Assembly (NCBI RefSeq): GCF_003385595.1
Contig: NZ_QNUE01000001.1
Span: forward strand, 372,001-436,000
DNA length: 64,000 nucleotides
DNA from: Chryseobacterium flavum
GTDB taxonomy: Bacteria; Bacteroidota; Bacteroidia; Flavobacteriales; Weeksellaceae
Direction: 5' to 3'
Shown: positions 26,001 through 34,973 of the stretch, piece after piece
Position numbering within the stretch: the first letter of the stretch is position 1
How the letters are laid out: each line of letters opens with the position of its first letter
Notes under the pieces: model-generated
Told to the model about the DNA's origin: nothing
The model's input: the letters and a program-made list of their open reading frames with translations, nothing else
Databases searched by the model: none
Position numbers and translations under genes: made by a program

Positions 26001-29000
26001 TCCCCGTTCAGGAATATATCCTTTTTGGTCTGCACCACTTTACCCCAACCATCAGAAAATGTAATTGTCTCTATTGGATTAGACGGATCCTGAGGGTTAT
26101 AATTTTCTGTTAAACACAGGTAATAATTACTGATATATCCTGTATTAGGATTAGGTGTCGGATAAGTATTGTAGTAATATTTAACCGTATATGGCGCGCC
26201 AGCCTCTTTTTCTTTAGGGGCCAGTATCTGAGTAATACGTCCTTTAGAATCATATTGATATTCGGTTGTATTACCGGAGACATCTGTAGCTTGTTTTACG
26301 GCATCAAATTTAGGATCATAATCTGCCGATGAGGTATATCCGAAAATATCATTTGTATTTACTACATACTTATGAGTTTCAGAATCATATTTATAGGTCA
26401 AAGTATACCGGTCTCCGTTTTCATTCTTTGGATAGACAACTGTACTTATATTTCCGAAGGAATCATATGTAAAGTCTGTCTGTGCTGTTTCAGAAGCATT
26501 TAGTTTAGCAGAAACCATGAGAACCAGACCTGTATTAGGGTCAATTTTAGTAAACCTCTCACGGATTGGATTTGAGGTGGATAATGCTTCATAAACCCTT
26601 ATTGATTTTGGTGCACTTATGATATTATTAGGTAACGGATAACTGTGATATTCAATGACTGTATTATAAGTAGCGGCATTACTGAAATGCATTACTTGTC
26701 TGATAAGCCCTTTATCATTATATGAGAACCCTTCTGAAACCGTAATATTACCTCCACTTTCAATATTTTTCTTTCTGGTATTCTCCAATAATGCTATCGC
26801 CATTTTTCTACCTTCTTTTCCTCCCGTATCAAAAGTCTCAGTAACGGGAGAAGCCAAATCAATTCTTGTATTATTATCTTTAAATTTATAAATGCTGTAA
26901 GTGTATTCTGTTGAAGCATTAAGATCGTTTACACCCGTATACATCTCAGCCTTCTTCAGTTTACCATTCAAAAAATAGTTTCTGTTATGATAGTAGTCTA
27001 TCTGTGATCTATATACATTATTGCTGTACCACATATTATATGTAGTTACCTTTCCGAATCCGAAAAATTCTCTTTCTCTTCTGTCATATCTTCCGTCTTC
27101 ATATTTAAATGTATTCACTACATCTTTGTTATTCGTTGGTGATAAATATGTTGGAGAAAAGATATCAGGATTCACAATTCTGCACTCTTTCATAACTAAC
27201 CTGCTATGAGGATCATTATAGGTAGGTTTTGTGAATTCATAATCAAGACCAAATACGCTGAATGGTGCCTTATCTTTGAAATTGGTAACGGTTTTAAGTT
27301 TATTGGTTCTTCCGATTGTTGAATAATTTACCACAAACCCGTCATCCTTAGATACCACCAGATCCGGATAGCCATCTCCATTCATATCTTTAAAGGATTT
27401 ATCCACTTCAGCAATTGACAGTCCCATACTTCCTGTTACCTGACCTCCGATTTTCAGATAGATCAAAGGAATTGGCGGGAATGGCCACCATACAATAGGG
27501 AACGTATAGTAATAACCTGCTCCTACCGATACTCCTCCTCTGTAGGTCTTTGATTCATTATTATAATCTAGTCCACCACCATTTTTGAACAGCTCAACTG
27601 GATCAGAGAATTTATTTCCAAGATTATACTTTACATAAGTGTTGGAATTTCCTACAATCAATATATCAGACAGTCCGTCAGCATTAATATCTTCAAAGGT
27701 TGTTTTGGATGAGCCTAATGCTGCAGAAGCATTTGCACTGACACTTACCACCAATCCACTCATTCCTCCAAAATCAAAACCTCCTCCTAATCCAACAGAT
27801 CCTACCGGCCCTGATGCAAAGGTCTCTGCATTTTTATAGCTGTAACCATTATCCAGACGATATCCTAAATTGAGATAATACTTCATATTGCCTGAGCCAC
27901 CACCTGTAACCCTGTCAGCCAATCCATCTCCATTAACATCCATCCAATAAGATTCGCCGGTATCTTTAGAATCATAGTTCACAGAAGCCTGGCCTGACCA
28001 TGATGCTGAGGTTTCAATTCCGCTATTCATTGCAATATTTGGTGAATAAGAATACATACTCGTATTGCTTCTTACTTCTCCGTTTCTGGATGACGCACCT
28101 GTTTGAATAAATTTAGACGCTGAATATTGTGGAGACAATGATTTAGAATAACTGTCCGTATTAGAAATATAAGCATTTATAAAAGGGTTCCGTAATCCTC
28201 CATGTCCGCCTGTTGAATTGGTAATCTGCATTGCATCTTTGTATACTGCATCCGGATACCCATCTCCGTTCATATCCATAAAGTCTTGCAGGGCAATATT
28301 TCCATCTCCTACTAAAACAGAACTCGCATTCTGAATTCCAACATTAAATAAACTACCACTTAAGGTATTTGTTCTGGATTTGCTATAATATTTTTTATTA
28401 ATTGAGAACATTTTAGTATCCACATTTCCTTGTAAAAGCAAAGTATCCGGCAAGTCCGGATTGGCAGTCTGCGGGTTGAAAAAACCACTTGCTGCTTCAT
28501 CGTCCTTGAATGAATCTGCCATTGCATACTGCTCAGGACCTACACCTATCCATTTTTCAGTGTAGGTAATCACTTCATTATCTCTTGGACCCGTTACTTG
28601 TTTATATACGGTTGGGTTTAAAACCGTTACCGGTTTGGGACCAAAATTAGCCGGGTTTTGATAGAATCCTGTATTACTGATCTGTTGGGCGATGCATTGT
28701 GCTGTTTCATCCTGTGTAGGAAGATTATTACATACCGGAAAATTCAGGTTTACCGGAACATTTACTTCTTCTATGGATGAAAGATTGATTAAACGTCCAT
28801 AGTTATCCGAAGGAGTTGCCGGATTCAGCATAAATCCATCAGTATTCCCGGCTGGAACTACATCAGCATATTCATTATAAAGGAACTGGCTCCAGTTGTT
28901 ATAAAACTGACCTATGTTTTCCAGTGCTGCTGAATTAACAGAGGTATGATTCACTGAAGCCAGGAATATATTACCTCCATAAGTAATATTAAAAGGCTGA

Positions 29001-32000
29001 TTTTGGAAAAGAGCACTATAAGCTTTATAAAAATCATAATCGGCCTTGGTTTTACAATAAACCTGAATATTTAGATTATCCGTAAATATTGTACTATATA
29101 CATCTCCCGTATAGAACTGAACCGGTACATCTCCGATAATCGCCTGATTATTATTAGCCATATCAACTTCAACGATATTACCGGAATTATTAATGGGAGC
29201 TATTATTCTTCTTTTTGTAACTACAGTTCCATTTTTTTTGATAATATAATAAAAACTACCTGGAGAAAGTCCTGAATTGGCAGGAATATTTTTATTGATC
29301 CCGATTTTATAGGTTTGAACACCACTTGGTACATTTAAAAAATCCGGAAGACTTATCTTAGGACTGAACTCAGTGATAACATGTGAAGGATAGCCTGCTA
29401 CAGCAGTATAATTTTGAGAATTCCCCGATGTAGGATAATAATCTACATTGATTCTGTTCCAGTTATTATCTTTAAACGCTGTGTGGGAATCAGATTCTAC
29501 AATGAAACTAATGGTAGCAGGAACATCGTTTTGGCTAAATGATAAGCTTGTTACATTTGCTACTCCCGGAAATAATGGAACAGTATCAAACGGAACATCG
29601 CTTTTAGCATAAGTTTTCGAATATATTACATCTGCAGTAGTGGAACTTGCAGTAGTTTTAACAATTTTAAAAGTAATATCATCCTGCGAATTCGGAAAAG
29701 TAATTTTTGGTACTGTGATATTAACAGTTCCCGGAGTATCAATGGATATTGGTTTTGTATGATTATTTAATAAAAAATTACTTCCATACTTCCCGTTGTT
29801 TAGCCTAAATCCATCCTGATTAAGCCCTATCATAACAGGTTTCGGAATCCATCCATAGGTTATACTTGGATTTGACATTACTTTAAAGCTATAATTGTCA
29901 TTCTTATGTAACCTTATAAAAACTTTGTCTCCAGAATTTACATACAATTGTCCTGGGTTATCAATGCCTAAATGATCAACATTCGAAGGAGTAAGAGACT
30001 GTATAGCACCAAAGTAAGAATTATAATTATAAATAGATATATTTTCCACAGGCATTCCTGCCAAAAATTCCTTCATGTATATTCTTCCATTTTTACCGGT
30101 TGCAGGGTTTTTAATCTCAACAGAATATAAAGCTTTTGCATTGGGAATATTTTCTACCTGCACGCTGTCGTCAAACTGAATATACCCGTCTCTTGGCGCC
30201 ACCCAAACTTTAACAACATCATTTTTAGAAATATCCTGCCATGTTCCTTCCAATGGGGAATTATGCTGAAGCATAGTATCTGCCACAATAACCATATTTT
30301 CCGTATTGTCACTGTATTGGGTCATTTCAACATTGCCGTTTGTTGGGTTAATTCTTCCAAATAAAACCTGTCCATCCTGAGCAACATCCATTACCCCGTC
30401 AGAATTGGCATCCAGAATAAAAGAGGAAGTTTCACTTTTACTGGTAGCCCACATCTGTGAAAAATTAAATCCTATACCAAATACGTTAATACCAGCATCA
30501 TATCCTATATTCTGAGTCTTGGTTTTGGTAAGAGAGAAATTACTGTTGAGATACTGGATTTTCTTTTCCGGGCCAAAACTGATGTGACCACTTGAAAAGT
30601 TTCCAGGTCTTAGAAATAAGCCATTGCCTGGCTTTCGATAAATTAAGTCCGGAACCCCATCACCATCAAAATCCATAAGTTCCTGAGCCTTTTTGGCTTC
30701 AGCTTCTGAATGTCCCAGATTGAAAGAAGCCATTACATGACCATATGCCCTTGTTGGCCCCGGAAGGAGAAAGTCTAGGCCTACTCCCGGAACTCTCCCG
30801 TTAACGCCCCATTCAAATGTATTATTGGCAGATATCTTGGATGGCTTCAAAAAGCCCGGCAATATTGGAAAAGCATCTCCGCCTCCTGCACCATTAATAT
30901 CTACTGAACTTCCAAAATTGACAGGTCCGCTGTTTTGACTTTTAATATCATCATAATATTCAAAATCAAATTGTTCCGTTAATAGATTTCCATATGAATT
31001 ATCATTAGAAGTATCAGTATGTCTTACACTGCTTAATAATGTCTTAAAAAACTGTCCCTCTTTATACGAAAATGTATAGGTTCTTATGAGCTCATTATCA
31101 TATTTAACATATATTTTAGATAGTTTATAAGGTTCTACCTCCTTTACTCCTCTTTTAGCGGTAATGCTGATGTCCGGCCTGCTGATTCTGTTTTCTTTTT
31201 CGAATTCTACAGTGTAATATTTCAGGTCTTTGCCATCCATCTTTGTATAGGTGATCTTACTGATATGGAAATAGCGTCCTCCGTTCAGATTTTCATTATC
31301 ACCGGTAAGTCCCTGCAATATCACATTTTCATATTCGTATTCAATATAATTTCTGAGAACATCCTGTTCTCTCCATACTCCCCAATGAACAATATTGCCA
31401 TTATCATCTTTTATCACGGTATTATCAATAACACCGGTTTCATTACCACCATAAAAAGTTTTTCCTCCATTTGTATTCGTGACAACCCATCTGTAGTCTT
31501 TAGGAGTCGATCCATATCTTTCTATTTTTGAGAAATCATGACTTCTTCTAAAGTAAAATACTTTTTTATTATTCGTTAAAAGTGTGTCTCTCTTTTGCTT
31601 CCTGGTTGTAAAAATGCTGCTGGTTTCACTGATATCATTATGTCTATGAGGAAGATAGTTACCATCATATACTAGCATTTCACCATTCAAAGAGTATAAT
31701 TCAGTTTCTGTTTTTTCATCAAAACTTGGAGCCCCCCATCGTGTGTCAATTGAAACAGCTCCAATACCATTGATATCCCATCCTTCTCCCATCCATCCAT
31801 TGGATTTATTACTATCATAAGAAACATTTATACCTGGCTGTATCCCTCTTCTTCCTGATGGAATCACAATAGGATATGACACATTTGCACCTCCTTTCTG
31901 ATTAGCACCTGGTGGAGAAATAAAATTCCTTGCTGCAGCCGCATCACCTGCTTTTAATCCACTTATTCCTGTAGGATTGGATGCACTGAGTTGTGGTGAT

Positions 32001-33358
32001 TCCGGAACTGAAATAACACCATTAATATAATCATTATTATCACCACTACTTTCTACGGTTATTGTTTTAGTTTCTGTATTTACTACAGAAGTCGGGTCTG
32101 CAACCCATTTTTTTATGTTATAGTCAAAATAGAATGCTTTAATTTCTTTTGCAGATCTGTTTCCAAGCTTTTTCTCATCATAAGGAAATGATAATTTCAC
32201 TTTTTTGGTAAAATTCCCTGCTTTGATATTTACACGATATGCAGCAGCATTTACAGATAGATTTTTAATCTCTCCCGTAACAGAAGGGTAATCCTTTTTT
32301 CTCAATTTTAATATTTCAACCTGCCCGGACTCTGCTACTGAATTCTTTTCAATACTTACAGTAGCATTCTCATACTTTTCATTGTATTCTGAATCTTTTA
32401 ATACCGTGACAATGAAAGGTGTAAACCTGGCTTCATTTACAACTTTAAAAGAAGACACACTTTGAGAAATCGGATATTGTTTTGTTCCTGCAGAAGAAGA
32501 AACAGATATAAATCCTTTTTTCTTATCTTCATCTGAGAGTTTAACAAGTGCTTCAAATTCTCCTTTGGAAGATTCCACCGTCTTTCCATTGATTTTTACA
32601 GCCTGAGATCCCCAATGACTACCTGAACCTTTTACATATAAATGGTCTTCGGAAAGAAGTGTAGAAATCCCGTTTTGTGGATTCAGATTTTTTTCTAATA
32701 CTATTTTTACATTCTTTACCCGATACTTTATTCCATTTAATGAAGTAGTAAAGAGAATAGTATTTCTTCCCTGATGTAATGAATTTAAACTGATCTCTTC
32801 TTTTTGTGCGCTCCATTTATTTCCGGGAACAATAATATTTCCTCCAAGTGAAAGATTTCTGTTAATGGATCGGGAAACAGACTGGTAAGAGCTAAGCCCA
32901 AACAGATCATACTCCAAATATGCCATAACAGTCTGATCCTTAATCTCAGGAAGAGTTATAGTGAAGAAATTATCTGTAGCATCATCAGATTCATCATCTG
33001 AAAACTCACCGATAATACCTTGTTTTTCTATTGATTCAAACACATTAGCAGGTTTTTCAATACGTGTGGATACTATTTCATGGAATCCTTTATTCTGAGC
33101 CTTAAGCCCTTCAGCGGGAGAACCAGCTGCCGATATTTTATTCAGCAGAGAAGTCGAATGTGTAATATGATCAGATAAGGAGGATGTTGTAGTACTATCA
33201 TTTTGATGATAGACATACTTTTTCATGAGCTGAAGTTTAAAAGCCCTCACCTTCTGTCTGTCCTCTTTCGTAAAACTTGCAAAAGTAAATACTGAGGCAA
33301 AGAATACTAAGATGAGAAGATGTTTTCTTCTCAACCTAACGGGTAATTTAGTTTTCAT
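23030..33358 (-). CDS. Giant SpvB/FG-GAP/RHS polymorphic toxin (TcB-TcC-like)
   Basis: A 3442-residue exported protein. Residues 1-30 form a signal peptide. Residues 31 to about 450 are a beta-rich region I do not recognise. An SpvB domain starts near 460 (GDAAAARNFISPPGANQKGG; PSGRRGIQPGINVSYDSN). FG-GAP/VCBS repeats (MDFDGDGVPDLIYRK near 893, FKDMNGDGYPDLVV near 1986) make a propeller as in insecticidal TcB. YD/RHS repeats run from about 2200 to 3150 and would form the TcC-type shell. The RHS core ends at about 3162-3210 (GLYYYGARYYNPRLSIWYG through NRTDPTGM), where such proteins self-cleave. The last 232 residues are a separate tip with His3284 (IRSHG) and Cys3329 (MTACN), resembling clan CD peptidases. 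It lies 22 bases after the T9SS-protein gene and overlaps the lipoprotein gene. Confidence 0.88.
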   Translation of the reverse strand: MKTKLPVRLRRKHLLILVFFASVFTFASFTKEDRQKVRAFKLQLMKKYVYHQNDSTTTSSLSDHITHSTSLLNKISAAGSPAEGLKAQNKGFHEIVSTRIEKPANVFESIEKQGIIGEFSDDESDDATDNFFTITLPEIKDQTVMAYLEYDLFGLSSYQSVSRSINRNLSLGGNIIVPGNKWSAQKEEISLNSLHQGRNTILFTTSLNGIKYRVKNVKIVLEKNLNPQNGISTLLSEDHLYVKGSGSHWGSQAVKINGKTVESSKGEFEALVKLSDEDKKKGFISVSSSAGTKQYPISQSVSSFKVVNEARFTPFIVTVLKDSEYNEKYENATVSIEKNSVAESGQVEILKLRKKDYPSVTGEIKNLSVNAAAYRVNIKAGNFTKKVKLSFPYDEKKLGNRSAKEIKAFYFDYNIKKWVADPTSVVNTETKTITVESSGDNNDYINGVISVPESPQLSASNPTGISGLKAGDAAAARNFISPPGANQKGGANVSYPIVIPSGRRGIQPGINVSYDSNKSNGWMGEGWDINGIGAVSIDTRWGAPSFDEKTETELYSLNGEMLVYDGNYLPHRHNDISETSSIFTTRKQKRDTLLTNNKKVFYFRRSHDFSKIERYGSTPKDYRWVVTNTNGGKTFYGGNETGVIDNTVIKDDNGNIVHWGVWREQDVLRNYIEYEYENVILQGLTGDNENLNGGRYFHISKITYTKMDGKDLKYYTVEFEKENRISRPDISITAKRGVKEVEPYKLSKIYVKYDNELIRTYTFSYKEGQFFKTLLSSVRHTDTSNDNSYGNLLTEQFDFEYYDDIKSQNSGPVNFGSSVDINGAGGGDAFPILPGFLKPSKISANNTFEWGVNGRVPGVGLDFLLPGPTRAYGHVMASFNLGHSEAEAKKAQELMDFDGDGVPDLIYRKPGNGLFLRPGNFSSGHISFGPEKKIQYLNSNFSLTKTKTQNIGYDAGINVFGIGFNFSQMWATSKSETSSFILDANSDGVMDVAQDGQVLFGRINPTNGNVEMTQYSDNTENMVIVADTMLQHNSPLEGTWQDISKNDVVKVWVAPRDGYIQFDDSVQVENIPNAKALYSVEIKNPATGKNGRIYMKEFLAGMPVENISIYNYNSYFGAIQSLTPSNVDHLGIDNPGQLYVNSGDKVFIRLHKNDNYSFKVMSNPSITYGWIPKPVMIGLNQDGFRLNNGKYGSNFLLNNHTKPISIDTPGTVNITVPKITFPNSQDDITFKIVKTTASSTTADVIYSKTYAKSDVPFDTVPLFPGVANVTSLSFSQNDVPATISFIVESDSHTAFKDNNWNRINVDYYPTSGNSQNYTAVAGYPSHVITEFSPKISLPDFLNVPSGVQTYKIGINKNIPANSGLSPGSFYYIIKKNGTVVTKRRIIAPINNSGNIVEVDMANNNQAIIGDVPVQFYTGDVYSTIFTDNLNIQVYCKTKADYDFYKAYSALFQNQPFNITYGGNIFLASVNHTSVNSAALENIGQFYNNWSQFLYNEYADVVPAGNTDGFMLNPATPSDNYGRLINLSSIEEVNVPVNLNFPVCNNLPTQDETAQCIAQQISNTGFYQNPANFGPKPVTVLNPTVYKQVTGPRDNEVITYTEKWIGVGPEQYAMADSFKDDEAASGFFNPQTANPDLPDTLLLQGNVDTKMFSINKKYYSKSRTNTLSGSLFNVGIQNASSVLVGDGNIALQDFMDMNGDGYPDAVYKDAMQITNSTGGHGGLRNPFINAYISNTDSYSKSLSPQYSASKFIQTGASSRNGEVRSNTSMYSYSPNIAMNSGIETSASWSGQASVNYDSKDTGESYWMDVNGDGLADRVTGGGSGNMKYYLNLGYRLDNGYSYKNAETFASGPVGSVGLGGGFDFGGMSGLVVSVSANASAALGSSKTTFEDINADGLSDILIVGNSNTYVKYNLGNKFSDPVELFKNGGGLDYNNESKTYRGGVSVGAGYYYTFPIVWWPFPPIPLIYLKIGGQVTGSMGLSIAEVDKSFKDMNGDGYPDLVVSKDDGFVVNYSTIGRTNKLKTVTNFKDKAPFSVFGLDYEFTKPTYNDPHSRLVMKECRIVNPDIFSPTYLSPTNNKDVVNTFKYEDGRYDRREREFFGFGKVTTYNMWYSNNVYRSQIDYYHNRNYFLNGKLKKAEMYTGVNDLNASTEYTYSIYKFKDNNTRIDLASPVTETFDTGGKEGRKMAIALLENTRKKNIESGGNITVSEGFSYNDKGLIRQVMHFSNAATYNTVIEYHSYPLPNNIISAPKSIRVYEALSTSNPIRERFTKIDPNTGLVLMVSAKLNASETAQTDFTYDSFGNISTVVYPKNENGDRYTLTYKYDSETHKYVVNTNDIFGYTSSADYDPKFDAVKQATDVSGNTTEYQYDSKGRITQILAPKEKEAGAPYTVKYYYNTYPTPNPNTGYISNYYLCLTENYNPQDPSNPIETITFSDGWGKVVQTKKDIFLNGEEKMSVSGRTIYDVIGRAISQHHPKFEDKYPPNDPYNSNKHLDMSAPSPYYSSVQRDTKDRVAVTVDELFHTANTMYSIENNMLKSTLVLFQNSNTQLKTETFTSAEGKTMQVNNYLNGQALTTKYKYNTIGELMSTEDPMGILTRYSYDKGGRRIQVEQPDHGINRYEYDPAGNLIRLYTANMDNTSSTQKYIHYIYDFNRLSDIQFPDLPGSNPSNVHYEYGAPGSGNNSGKVIFQSDNSGTTNYEYGNMGEVMMENKTISGYGIPNMQFRTLFEYDSWNRIQNLTYADGEQVIYEYDLGGNLKRISNKEGYEYVRKIAYDHYEQRTSIELGNGMKSEFEYTLADRKLNVHRLKDYFGTELLNNNYTYDYVGNITELKNSAGVYNEMGGNYLFNYKYDHLNRLASSDGSFTGDPNTPLGITSSDFEITMGYNYAGGIEEKNQKHNQDGTPNNFNTYDNRYYYVAGTHKVEHIENAATGQYEKFEYDYNGNVTMYDKYGDTDQMFWDEQDRLKAVNKDSQGIFQYYVYDDKGERVIKYNLTQAAQLYQNGQIIDPGSIGINNFKIYPNAYHVETSEKMLTKHYYAGAERVASRIMDFDFPTMKQTNTSVLGSKSKDQDNGADLKLYLKKAGIDFNQVKIELAKGPQLQTGVYYLHGDNLGTATFVTHENMKPTQFFLNLPFGETMAEQMTGVYNNPYKFNAKELDEETGLYYYGARYYNPRLSIWYGVDPLAEHSPNKTPYHYCSNNPINRTDPTGMCDDPNCPHSKLTGSNNLLIYINEPNIKTNYDEMRKLSGKFDFIAVDNIDQASGLLQKHYGKNVPPINRLVIRSHGVAGEGADLDNKSGQGLVHDPKSSKGLSFLEKNLSDNASVVMTACNIIFDQKGLEKSAKQTESNFSNFFVGGTNRSLFLNYAKSTSRENVLGGQVFNFNENMHQDKYGGFARYNNVNGEVTRSSNYFNISVSSGGTINRSTITYPNKPIPADYKKVKK

Positions 33359-33380
33359 ATTTTAAGGGAAATAGTATTAA

Positions 33381-34754
33381 TTAATCAACGACCACTTTAA
33401 AAGCCTTAATCAGTTTCTTATTTTGAGTAAGTACAACCAGGTATACCCCTTGTATTTTGAGGCTATTCTGATATATTGTAATTTTTGAATCTATTTTTTC
33501 AACGGAAAGCATTCTTCCTCCTCCATCATAAATTGAAATCTCCCATCCTTCTGTAGGTGGGAATTTTACAGTAAAATTATTATTCATTTTTACAGGGTTC
33601 GGATACAGCATATATTGGAAATCTGAAGTGGCATCGCCTGCCCCTTTTGTATAAGCCGGGTCATGAATATTATTTTTATCCGGTTGCTTTTCTTCAATAA
33701 TATTGGTGGCAAAAGTAAAAACAGCTGAGTTTTTATCTTCAGGGAATTCTACACCTGAATATTCTACTATTTCATCGTTAGCTTTTCCTTCTATTTTTTT
33801 TAAACTACCGTCCTCATTCTTAATAACCATCCAGTAGTTCAGACGTAAATTTTCAGGATTCATCAGCTTTTTGGCGATCTGCAGCACATATCCTTTTTTA
33901 GGGATGGTCTTTCCGATAAAATTGATTTCCCAGTTTCTCTTCAGTACCCTTAAACTTTCTTTCTCTTCAAACCCGAGATCGTTATTATCGTCAGACCATA
34001 TCGCAAATGTATAATTATCTAACGAAGCATTATTTTCAAAGTTAGTTCTTGAAATTTTTTCTCTACCAATACTGATAATCTTATCTTCCTGATTGCTGGA
34101 CTGTTTCTGATAAAGCTCGTTAGCATCATCCCTGCCAATTCCTGTAGGCCTGTTCTTAAAATCTTTGTGCTTTTCAGGATCCCAGATAACATCTCCTTTA
34201 CTGTTGAAATATTTTACTCCCTCCAGTGAGATTCCGTATTTGATAGACAAATAGGTATGAACCTTTTCCAGGTCTTTTTTTGAAAGCTTTTTGGGAATAA
34301 AAATAGCCTCATAAAGATTTTTATCTTCAAGGCCTATATTCAGATGGTCTTTAGGGCTGGAAATTTGTTTAGGTCCCAGATAAGAAAAAATACTGGGCTT
34401 CTTTTTCAGTTCAATAAGCTTATCATTTCCACTGCTTTTGAAAGAGGTATTGCTAAGCTCGGCAATAATATCCTTATTATACCAGATATTTTCATCTTCA
34501 TCGGAACTGTGAACAACGACAAGAGATTGAGCTTCATTTTTATTATATGTAATGGGCTTTACAAAGTGCTGCCTTATATTACAGTTATAATTAAGCAGCC
34601 TGTCATACTCGCATTTTGTGGTCTCCCGCAAAGATTCAGGTTTTGCTTTTTCCCAGATTTTATTTTTCTGATCAACAATTTGTGCTTTACCATAGAAGAC
34701 ACTTAAGTACAATACAAGGCAACAGCACATACTTAAACGGTACTGAGTTTTCAT
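33381..34754 (-). CDS. Type IX secretion (type A sorting domain) protein upstream of the toxin
   Basis: A 457-residue secreted protein. It has an N-terminal signal peptide (MKTQYRLSMCCCLVLYLSV, then FYGKAQ) and a C-terminal type A T9SS sorting domain of about 75 residues (YMLYPNPVKMNNNFTVKF through LTQNKKLIKAFKVVVD). It would thus be moved across the outer membrane by the type IX system. The middle contains VHTYLSIKYGISLEGVKYFN and NRPTGIGRDDANELYQKQS, a pattern I have seen in Bacteroidota T9SS cargo but cannot assign a function. It ends 22 bases before the RHS toxin, which lacks a sorting domain, so the two are probably cotranscribed and might be exported together. Confidence 0.82.
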   Translation of the reverse strand: MKTQYRLSMCCCLVLYLSVFYGKAQIVDQKNKIWEKAKPESLRETTKCEYDRLLNYNCNIRQHFVKPITYNKNEAQSLVVVHSSDEDENIWYNKDIIAELSNTSFKSSGNDKLIELKKKPSIFSYLGPKQISSPKDHLNIGLEDKNLYEAIFIPKKLSKKDLEKVHTYLSIKYGISLEGVKYFNSKGDVIWDPEKHKDFKNRPTGIGRDDANELYQKQSSNQEDKIISIGREKISRTNFENNASLDNYTFAIWSDDNNDLGFEEKESLRVLKRNWEINFIGKTIPKKGYVLQIAKKLMNPENLRLNYWMVIKNEDGSLKKIEGKANDEIVEYSGVEFPEDKNSAVFTFATNIIEEKQPDKNNIHDPAYTKGAGDATSDFQYMLYPNPVKMNNNFTVKFPPTEGWEISIYDGGGRMLSVEKIDSKITIYQNSLKIQGVYLVVLTQNKKLIKAFKVVVD

Positions 34755-34928
34755 GCTTTCGATTATTAGTTACAGCCAAATTAGTAAAAAAATTAAAACA
34801 AGCAGGAAAAAATTTACAAAATTCAATTAATTTAACATAATAATTAAATTAATATCAATAAAAATGGAATTTTATTAACACTAAGAAACCTTACAAACAA
34901 CTTATAACAGGAGATTTTTAAAATAAAA

Positions 34929-34952
34929 TACCCCGGCTGAATTGCCGGGGTA
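34929..34952 (-). terminator. Terminator after the GH97 gene
   Basis: A perfect 9-bp GC-rich stem, TACCCCGGC with GCCGGGGTA, lies 21 bases after the GH97 stop. Minus-strand T-rich sequence follows. It ends the sus half-operon before the toxin block. The rest of the spacer (34755-34928) is AT-rich, with only a near-consensus CTAATTTG box at 34777-34784 on the minus strand. Confidence 0.85.
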
Positions 34953-34973
34953 ATCATTATTTCAATTTTAAAA

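Noticed and set aside
23030..33358. Frameshift or fusion error in the 10.3-kb reading frame
   Set aside because: SpvB, FG-GAP, YD and RHS core segments follow in the normal TcB-TcC order in one frame without a stop, so the length appears genuine.
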